Below, piece by piece: positions 1-5,119 of a stretch of DNA of 10,190 bases. This DNA comes from Gammaproteobacteria bacterium UBA3498. GTDB taxonomy: Bacteria; Pseudomonadota; Gammaproteobacteria; Pseudomonadales; Pseudohongiellaceae. The position numbers and the translations under genes are program-made. Under the pieces are notes generated by a model that worked only from the letters and a program-made list of their open reading frames with translations, was not told the DNA's origin and ran no database searches. The stretch is from assembly GCA_002377605.1 (NCBI GenBank), contig DFQD01000082.1, positions 1 to 10,190 on the forward strand. Reading direction: 5' to 3'. Position 1 is the first letter of the stretch; each line of letters begins with the position of its first letter.

Positions 1-1080
1 GATGAAATCGCAGTGTGTAACCTAGGCTCGGTAAATTTAGTTAATCATGTCGATGAAAATGGCCTTGATCAGGAGAAACTAAAAAAGACCATCACTACTG
101 CTATCCGCATGCTCGATAACGTTATCGATATTAACTACTACTCAGTACCGCAAGCAGAAAACTCGAATCTGAAACATCGCCCAGTTGGTATGGGTGTTAT
201 GGGATTCCAGGATGCGCTCTACGCACAACGCATTCCTTATTCCTCCGAGCAAGCCGTGGAATTCGCGGACGTTTCAATGGAAATGATCAGCTATTACGCC
301 ATCAATGCTTCTACCGAATTGGCTGAAGAGCGTGGCCGTTATGAAACTTACGACGGATCGCTCTGGGATCAGAGCATCTTGCCAATCGATTCACTTCAAA
401 GGCTTGCCGAGTCTCGCGGTGAAGACTATATCGATGTAAACATGGAGCAACGTTTGGATTGGAATGCTTTGAGAGACCGTATTAAACAAACTGGTATGCG
501 CAACTCCAATGTTATGGCAATCGCACCAACAGCGACCATTGCCAATATCAGTGGTGTTTCGCAATCCATCGAACCAACTTATCAAAATCTTTATGTTAAA
601 TCGAACCTGTCCGGTGAATTCACTGTAGTTAATCCTTATCTAGTCAACGACCTTAAGAAGCTCAATCTATGGGATGGGGTAATGGTTAATGATCTTAAGT
701 ACTACGAAGGAAGCGTGCAGAAAATAGATCGCGTACCGCAAGAGCTAAAGCAGATCTATGCCACCGCATTTGAAGTAGAACCTCGCTGGTTAGTAGATGC
801 AGCAAGTCGCCGCCAGAAGTGGATCGATCAGGCCCAGTCACTAAATCTTTATGTTGCAGGTGCCAGCGGCAAGAAGCTGGATATCACCTACCGCATGGCC
901 TGGTTACGTGGGCTAAAAACCACTTACTACCTAAGAGCACTGGCTGCCACCACAACAGAGAAGTCGACGATTTCCGATACCAGCTTGAACAAGGTCTCAA
1001 CTGAACCGACTGACCTAGGTCCAGCTGCCGTGCCAGCTGCTTGCTCTCTGGATGATCCGGAATGTGAAGCTTGTCAGTGA
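1..1080 (+). CDS. nrdA: Ribonucleoside-diphosphate reductase, alpha (large) subunit, C-terminal part
   Basis: This is the catalytic subunit of aerobic class I ribonucleotide reductase, which reduces NDPs to dNDPs in the cytosol together with NrdB. The gene is cut by the left edge: frame 1 is open from base 1 (DEIAVCNLGS), leaving 359 residues; the N-terminal half, including any ATP-cones and the active-site thiyl cysteine, lies outside. Visible family features are C6, matching the active-site redox cysteine near E. coli C462; the loop APTATIANISG (about residues 175-185); the LKTTYYLR stretch with the tyrosine pair 309-310 (E. coli Y730/Y731, radical transfer); and a C-terminal tail with the CEAC pair (C355, C358) that re-reduces the active site. 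E. coli has CxxxxC there, so this tail is of another clade; from memory Pseudomonas NrdA ends similarly. nrdB follows after 80 AT-rich bases, with no terminator visible, so the two are probably co-transcribed. Identity is very secure. Confidence 0.97.
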   Translation, partial: DEIAVCNLGSVNLVNHVDENGLDQEKLKKTITTAIRMLDNVIDINYYSVPQAENSNLKHRPVGMGVMGFQDALYAQRIPYSSEQAVEFADVSMEMISYYAINASTELAEERGRYETYDGSLWDQSILPIDSLQRLAESRGEDYIDVNMEQRLDWNALRDRIKQTGMRNSNVMAIAPTATIANISGVSQSIEPTYQNLYVKSNLSGEFTVVNPYLVNDLKKLNLWDGVMVNDLKYYEGSVQKIDRVPQELKQIYATAFEVEPRWLVDAASRRQKWIDQAQSLNLYVAGASGKKLDITYRMAWLRGLKTTYYLRALAATTTEKSTISDTSLNKVSTEPTDLGPAAVPAACSLDDPECEACQ

Positions 1081-1160
1081 CAATAATTAGAAGAAAAGAA
1101 AATTGTTAGTTAGCGATTAATTATTTAAAACAAAATTAAACTTAGAGTCGAGGTGTAACT

Positions 1161-2438
1161 ATGTTGTCATGGGATAATTTCAATCAGGAAGAAGCTCCAG
1201 TTCCTGTTTCTAAACCCAAAATAGGACAATCACCAACCGTTAATGAAGCAATACAGGAAGTTATCCAACCAGCTGCTGATCCTGCATTAACAGGATCAAC
1301 TGATAAGTCAAATCTTGATTCATTAGCCGAGCAATCTAATGCCAGCGCATTACAACAAGCGATCAATGACCTGCAATCACTTGATGTTTCTGCTGGTATA
1401 GAAGAGCTCGAAGGTACTGCCAATCGCGTAGCAGTAGATGACAAGCGCATGATTAATTGTCGAGCTGACCTCAATCAGCTAGTTCCTTTTAAATACGATT
1501 GGGCCTGGCAAAAATATCTGGATGGGTGTGCCAATCACTGGATGCCCCAAGAAGTTAACATGAACGCAGACATTGCGTTATGGAAAAATCCAACAGGTCT
1601 AACCGATGATGAGCGGCTAATTGTTAAACGTAATCTAGGCTTCTTCTCCACGGCAGATTCCCTAGTAGCAAATAATCTGGTGTTAGCGATTTATCGACTT
1701 ATTACTAATCCAGAATGCCGACAGTACATCTTAAGGCAGGCCTTTGAAGAGGCAATTCACACCCATGCTTATCAATACTGCATCGAGTCTCTCGCCATGG
1801 ATGAAAGCGAGATATTCAACATGTATCACGAGATACCTTCGGTCGCGAAGAAGGCATCCTGGGGCCTTAAATATACTCATTCTCTAAGTGATCCTAATTT
1901 CAAAACTGGCACCACCGAAACCGATCAAGAATTATTAAAAAATCTAATCGCGTTCTATTGCTGTCTCGAAGGAATCTTCTTCTATTGCGGATTCACTCAA
2001 ATCCTTTCTATGGGAAGGCGCAACAAGATGACTGGCACTTCAGAGCAATTCCAATACATCCTGCGTGACGAATCTATGCACTTGAATTTCGGCATCGATA
2101 TGATCAATCAGATTAAGCTGGAAAATCCACAAATTTGGAATGACGAGATGAGAGAGGAAGCCACACAGATGATCCTGCAGGCTACTCAATTGGAGATTGA
2201 ATACGCGCGCGACACAATGCCTCGAGGTGTATTAGGCATGAACGCGGCGATGATGGAAGAATATTTGAAGTTCATTGCGAATCGCCGACTTGTTCAAATC
2301 GGGTTACCAGAACAATTCACAGGAGTATCCAATCCATTCCCATGGATGTCTGAAATTATGGACCTGCGCAAAGAAAAGAACTTCTTCGAAACTCGTGTCA
2401 TCGAATATCAAACCGGCGGTGCCCTCAATTGGGAATAA
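1161..2438 (+). CDS. nrdB: Ribonucleoside-diphosphate reductase, beta (radical) subunit
   Basis: This is the 425-residue partner of NrdA; it holds a diiron centre and a tyrosyl radical passed to the alpha subunit. All metal ligands can be placed by spacing to E. coli NrdB: D166 (TADSLV), E197 and H200 (EEAIH), E270 (CLEGIFF), and E304 and H307 (RDESMH). Y204 (HTHAY) falls at the radical tyrosine (E. coli Y122). The C-terminal tail, rich in Y/G and ending ALNWE, is the usual docking peptide for the alpha subunit. The ATG has a good ribosome binding site (GAGG at 1150-1153). The first 90 or so residues are a Q/A/S-rich, probably flexible extension beginning MLSWDNFNQE. From memory Pseudomonas aeruginosa NrdB has the same kind of extension, so it is a clade feature and not a fusion. 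It does not look like an ATP-cone. The small gene at 2488 follows after 49 bases. Confidence 0.97.
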   Translation: MLSWDNFNQEEAPVPVSKPKIGQSPTVNEAIQEVIQPAADPALTGSTDKSNLDSLAEQSNASALQQAINDLQSLDVSAGIEELEGTANRVAVDDKRMINCRADLNQLVPFKYDWAWQKYLDGCANHWMPQEVNMNADIALWKNPTGLTDDERLIVKRNLGFFSTADSLVANNLVLAIYRLITNPECRQYILRQAFEEAIHTHAYQYCIESLAMDESEIFNMYHEIPSVAKKASWGLKYTHSLSDPNFKTGTTETDQELLKNLIAFYCCLEGIFFYCGFTQILSMGRRNKMTGTSEQFQYILRDESMHLNFGIDMINQIKLENPQIWNDEMREEATQMILQATQLEIEYARDTMPRGVLGMNAAMMEEYLKFIANRRLVQIGLPEQFTGVSNPFPWMSEIMDLRKEKNFFETRVIEYQTGGALNWE

Positions 2439-2487
2439 AGTAACACGGCGGGGTATAGATACTTAGTGGTAGAGCGGGGACTTTTTA

Positions 2488-2817
2488 ATGAGTGAAGAAA
2501 AGCGCTTTAAGAAACAATTCGATAACGATCCTGAGCGGACGTTAATTACGCTCGAACAGCTGAGTCAAACCATTGAAGTAATGACTAGTGTCGTAAATCG
2601 GCTTCGTCAACATCTCAGTGACCAACTAAACGCCCAGATCGAAGAGCAACAGCAAGCCAAGATTGAGCAAGGAAAAGCGGAAGCCGAATCGCCGGAATCA
2701 TCCGAGAAGAAACAGAACGCTGTTTCTAAACAACAAAGCCAGCGGGAAAGCTTCGTTGTGGAAATTCGCCAACACGAGAACAACCCAGTTCGAAAAAACA
2801 CAAAGACACTACACTAA
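2488..2817 (+). CDS. Small charged coiled-coil protein of unknown function, third gene of the nrd operon
   Basis: I do not recognise a named family. The 109-residue product begins MSEEKRFKKQFDNDPERTLI. Residues about 17-55 (TLEQLSQTIEVMTSVVNRLR and onward) have a heptad-like hydrophobic spacing that suggests a helix or short coiled coil. Residues 52-88 are Q/E/K/S-rich and probably disordered, and the tail is basic. There is no signal peptide, membrane segment or cysteine. A GGGGA ribosome binding site (2476-2480) sits 7 bases before the ATG. It starts 49 bases after nrdB with no terminator between, and a good terminator follows at 2867-2901, so it is most likely the last gene of the nrdA-nrdB transcript. 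A role near ribonucleotide reductase is only guilt by association. An overlapping frame (2663-2926) is less plausible as the coding one. Confidence 0.75.
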   Translation: MSEEKRFKKQFDNDPERTLITLEQLSQTIEVMTSVVNRLRQHLSDQLNAQIEEQQQAKIEQGKAEAESPESSEKKQNAVSKQQSQRESFVVEIRQHENNPVRKNTKTLH

Positions 2818-2866
2818 TTGCATAGCCAGTGCTATAACAAGATCTTGCATTACTATTATTCTCTGC

Positions 2867-2901
2867 ATGTCGTTGTCGTTTCGAGCGCAACGGCATTTTT
2901 T
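2867..2901 (+). terminator. Intrinsic terminator ending the nrdA-nrdB-orf unit
   Basis: A 9-bp stem forms between 2867-2875 (ATGTCGTTG) and 2888-2896 (CAACGGCAT), with one T-G wobble and a 12-base loop that can pair further (TCG with CGA). It runs directly into six T residues (2896-2901). It lies 49 bases after the stop of the small coiled-coil gene and 26 before the MocA-like gene. The stem is only moderately GC-rich, so strength is uncertain. A smaller upstream hairpin (2822-2835, ATAGC/GCTAT) has no T run and is probably not a terminator. Confidence 0.65.
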
Positions 2902-2906
2902 ATGCC
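2892..2906 (+). repeat. Short perfect hairpin overlapping the terminator stem
   Basis: GGCAT (2892-2896) and ATGCC (2902-2906) flank a five-T loop. The left arm is shared with the right arm of the terminator stem, so the two structures exclude each other in RNA. The element ends 20 bases before the ATG of the MocA-like gene. Five base pairs is short and may be chance. Confidence 0.3.
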
Positions 2907-2926
2907 TTATAAAAATGAATTTGTAA

Positions 2927-3505
2927 ATGACAATTAAAGTAGGGGCTATCTTGCTTGCAGCCGGATTCAGCAATCGATTCGGCAGCCTCAAACTCTGTGC
3001 AGAGCTCAATGATGGCTCTACTGTGTTTGAGCAAACCTTGCGAAGAATCCACTCATCGATACCCGAATATAAAGTGGTAACTCGACCAGAGATCGCTCAT
3101 CAATTGAGCTCAGTTGGGACAGAGTTAAATATTTTCCATGATGCTGAGAAAGGCATGGGGTCTACAATTGCGTTCGGCATTAGTCTCATCGACGACTGGG
3201 ACGCGTGTTTAATTTGCCTCGCAGATATGCCCTTTATTCAGGGAGATACCTATCGTAGGCTTGCTACGGAGCTCACCAATGAAAACATTGTCTCCCCTTT
3301 TTACAAGCAACAGGCAGGCAATCCAATCGGATTTGGCAGTAAATTTTTCCCCGAACTTGCCCAGCTCAGAGGAGATTCCGGCGGTAAGCAAATTGTGCGA
3401 GCTCACAAAACTGCCGTTGTCCGAGTGAACATCACGGAACCTGCCATTTTATATGATATTGATATACCAGCAGATCTGGATAGATTTCAGACACTTTCAA
3501 GTTAG
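2927..3505 (+). CDS. MocA/MobA-like NTP transferase (molybdenum cofactor nucleotidyltransferase family)
   Basis: The 192-residue cytosolic protein is a one-domain nucleotidyltransferase of the family that includes MocA (CTP:molybdopterin cytidylyltransferase) and MobA. Visible motifs, in order, are the nucleotide-binding loop LAAGFSNRFGSLKL (residues 10-23; the usual form is LAAGxSxRMGxxK), KGMGSTI (75-81), LADMPF with the metal-binding aspartate (98-103), GNPIGF (131-136), FPELAQLRGDSGG (141-153) and YDIDIPADL (176-184). The last three are typical of MocA-like proteins that serve xanthine dehydrogenase-type enzymes. No molybdoenzyme, XdhC or other cofactor gene is in the window, so CTP versus GTP use and the true acceptor cannot be told. 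The ATG gives the expected N-terminus but has no ribosome binding site, and it lies just behind a terminator. The family call is strong and the specific function is weak. Confidence 0.88.
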   Translation: MTIKVGAILLAAGFSNRFGSLKLCAELNDGSTVFEQTLRRIHSSIPEYKVVTRPEIAHQLSSVGTELNIFHDAEKGMGSTIAFGISLIDDWDACLICLADMPFIQGDTYRRLATELTNENIVSPFYKQQAGNPIGFGSKFFPELAQLRGDSGGKQIVRAHKTAVVRVNITEPAILYDIDIPADLDRFQTLSS

Positions 3506-3525
3506 ATCGCAATCCTCCTTCAGCA

Positions 3526-3553
3526 TTGCAGATCGGAAGCTAATAGCCATAAT
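3526..3553 (+). promoter_or_regulatory. Candidate sigma-70 promoter for the DUF5062-like gene and the cyclophilin
   Basis: TTGCAG (3526-3531) and CATAAT (3548-3553) are separated by 16 bases, giving a fair -35/-10 match with transcription expected near 3560. The -10 overlaps a short inverted repeat, GCCAT (3546-3550) and ATGGC (3558-3562), which could be an operator or chance. The match is by eye only. Confidence 0.35.
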
Positions 3554-3579
3554 ATCAATGGCAATCAAATGGAGGCGCC

Positions 3580-3846
3580 ATGGCTGTTAAGAAGATTAAA
3601 AACGAACCCGAACTTCTTAAGGAAGCGATTAGAGTTGGTGCGCGATATTTTGAAGCTAGAAAGGTCGGGAAATTCGAAGCTACTGACCACGTCGATACTA
3701 AGGTAAGAGCAATCTATCTTCTGTTAGTAAGAGACAAAGTCATCCAACCATTAGCAAGTAATGACGAAAACATACGGAATATGCGACACAAAATTGCTAT
3801 TTGGATTTCTAAAAACTTACCCGCCGATCATCATTTATTACAGTGA
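3580..3846 (+). CDS. DUF5062-like small conserved protein
   Basis: The 88-residue soluble protein has function unknown. It begins MAVKKIKNEPELLKEAIRVG and has a central stretch with YLLLVRDKVIQPLA (residues 47-60) and an end with IWISKNLPADH (74-84). From memory this pattern matches the DUF5062 family of gammaproteobacteria in both length and order of motifs; I could not search. It is mostly helical, with no cysteines, signal peptide or membrane segment. The start is firm: GGAGG at 3571-3575 stands 4 bases before the ATG, the strongest ribosome binding site in the window. Its stop overlaps the GTG of the cyclophilin gene (GTGA), so the two are probably translated in sequence from one mRNA. 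That neighbour is predicted to be exported while this protein is not, so a shared task is not obvious. Confidence 0.85.
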   Translation: MAVKKIKNEPELLKEAIRVGARYFEARKVGKFEATDHVDTKVRAIYLLLVRDKVIQPLASNDENIRNMRHKIAIWISKNLPADHHLLQ

Positions 3847-4709
3847 TTTCAATCGTGACTCACCATCTAATTAAGATTAACGTCTTGCTTCTGGGTTTGA
3901 TTACTACCTTCCAGGTTTATAGCGATGACATCAGCGCTGAAGCTGCCATGGAAGATCCGACCAATCCTTTGGTACTTCTTAGCACATCCACAGGCGACAT
4001 TTATATTGAGCTTTTGTCAAACGAAGCACCCAACAACGTAGAGAATTTCTTAGCCCTTGCTCATGGCGAGGTAGAATTTGTAGACCCAAATTCCAATGCC
4101 CGCTTTAAACCCAGATATTTCGACGGTATGCAGTTTCATCGAGTTATTCCTGGTTTTGTAATTCAGGCTGGATCACCTTTTCATAATCCACTGGGAGCTC
4201 CTGAGAATTTATTAAGCGATGAGATCAATGCAAATTCATTAGGACTCGATCGTCTGCCAGTGATGGATGAACAAGGGAACATCAATCCCATTCTAAACAT
4301 CGGCAATCGAATTGAGTTTCATGAAGTATTATTAAAGCCTCTCTTTAATCTATTAAACGTTGAAACCGAAACACAAATGCTGGAACGCCAATACGAAATA
4401 TTAGAAATATTACAGGGATTAACGGTAAAAGAGGCGTATGAAAATCAAGGCTATCGTTATCAAGAAGATTTACCTACACGCGGCATTACTCGAGGTATTG
4501 TTGCACTTGCTAATGCTGGCCCAGATGAGAACGGGCCTGAATTTTTTATAGCTCTACAAGACTCACCATGGCTAAACGGCAAGCACACTGTAATCGGAAG
4601 AATAGTGGAAGGAATTGAAACAGCGGATACAATTGCAACTAATGAGGTCGAGCCTGTAAACCCATCCCGATTTGCAGCGCTTATTTATTCGCTTCGTCGC
4701 ATAAACTAA
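3843..4709 (+). CDS. Exported cyclophilin-type peptidyl-prolyl isomerase with an internal insertion
   Basis: This 288-residue protein should speed cis-trans isomerisation of prolyl bonds during folding in the periplasm. Residues 1-27 look like a signal peptide: a weakly basic start, the hydrophobic core INVLLLGLITTF and a likely cut after VYS. The cyclophilin domain begins at about 42 (LVLLSTSTGDIYIELL). Active-site residues are present: F98-H99-R100 (catalytic arginine), F105 and Q108 (VIPGFVIQ), then ALANAGP (221-227), F234-F235, W243 and H248 (WLNGKHTVIG). Between SDEI (about 128) and RGIVALANAG (from 217), roughly 80 residues replace the short loop expected there, and they include acidic and leucine-rich helical sequence. 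The start is the GTG inside the GTGA overlap; a GTG at 3855 would also keep the signal peptide, while an ATG at 3948 would lose it. Isomerase identity is secure; periplasmic location is likely. Confidence 0.92.
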   Translation: MISIVTHHLIKINVLLLGLITTFQVYSDDISAEAAMEDPTNPLVLLSTSTGDIYIELLSNEAPNNVENFLALAHGEVEFVDPNSNARFKPRYFDGMQFHRVIPGFVIQAGSPFHNPLGAPENLLSDEINANSLGLDRLPVMDEQGNINPILNIGNRIEFHEVLLKPLFNLLNVETETQMLERQYEILEILQGLTVKEAYENQGYRYQEDLPTRGITRGIVALANAGPDENGPEFFIALQDSPWLNGKHTVIGRIVEGIETADTIATNEVEPVNPSRFAALIYSLRRIN

Positions 4710-4775
4710 AATAGTTCAACATTAAGCTAAACGAGATTATTCGCTGCTGCAATAAATCACAATTCTGAGGATAAA

Positions 4776-4964
4776 ATGTCTAAGAAATCGAAAAAACAAG
4801 CTGAACAAGGCACTTGGGCTCTTTGCATCACGACAGGGCTCATAGTCGGTGTCGGTTTAGGCCCCTTATTAGGTAGCTTACCTATCACATCACTAATGGG
4901 GGTAGCTATAGGTTCTGGTGCCGGCTACTATTTCACTCACAAAAAATATCGCAATAAACATTAG
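4776..4964 (+). CDS. Small glycine-rich membrane protein, hypothetical
   Basis: The 62-residue product has a lysine-rich start (MSKKSKKQAEQ), then two hydrophobic glycine-spaced stretches (about residues 14-33 and 36-53) with GxxxG-like patterns (GLIVGVGLG, GVAIGSGAG), and a basic end (THKKYRNKH). This fits a two-helix inner-membrane hairpin or a glycine-zipper protein with both ends in the cytosol. I do not recognise a family. The start has a ribosome binding site (TGAGG at 4766-4770, 5 bases before the ATG), which supports a real gene despite its size. It follows the cyclophilin by 66 bases and may share its transcript. It points towards dinG across a 155-bp gap. Confidence 0.65.
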   Translation: MSKKSKKQAEQGTWALCITTGLIVGVGLGPLLGSLPITSLMGVAIGSGAGYYFTHKKYRNKH

Positions 4965-5035
4965 AAATCTTTTTCTATCTATGCGCGAACTTCATTAACA
5001 ACCAGCTTCTAATGATCGCTATTTGAATTTCCGAA

Positions 5036-5092
5036 TTGGTTTAAAAAGCCACCAAAATAAGTAGAAACTTTATCGAATAAACCAAAATCAGT
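5036..5092. repeat. Inverted and direct repeats between two convergent genes
   Basis: TTGGTTTA (5036-5043) and TAAACCAA (5078-5085) form a perfect 8-bp inverted repeat with 34 bases between. Overlapping it, ACCAAAATAAGT (5051-5062) and ACCAAAATCAGT (5081-5092) are a direct repeat matching 11 of 12, exactly 30 bases apart. The AT-rich gap from 4965 to 5119 contains no gene. No arm is followed by a clean T run on either strand, so it is not an obvious terminator. Confidence 0.4.
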
Positions 5093-5119
5093 TTCCTTCA
5101 CAATAAAACTAGCCTAAAA

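Noticed and set aside
1..1080. An intein or intron in nrdA, a common insertion site
   Set aside because: The visible 359 residues run without interruption through all expected conserved segments to the CEAC tail.
2448..2525. A tRNA gene starting in the nrdB-orf gap
   Set aside because: Only the D-arm-like part is present; there is no anticodon stem, no GTTCGAA-type T loop at the right distance and no matching 3' acceptor strand.
2663..2926. An 87-codon frame on the + strand that ends just before the MocA-like ATG
   Set aside because: It overlaps most of the small coiled-coil gene in another frame, has an arginine-rich, unnatural composition and no good ribosome binding site; its tail crosses the terminator.
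5036..5085. The TTGGTTTA/TAAACCAA inverted repeat as a rho-independent terminator
   Set aside because: The arms are AT-rich, separated by 34 bases, and neither side is followed by a T run.
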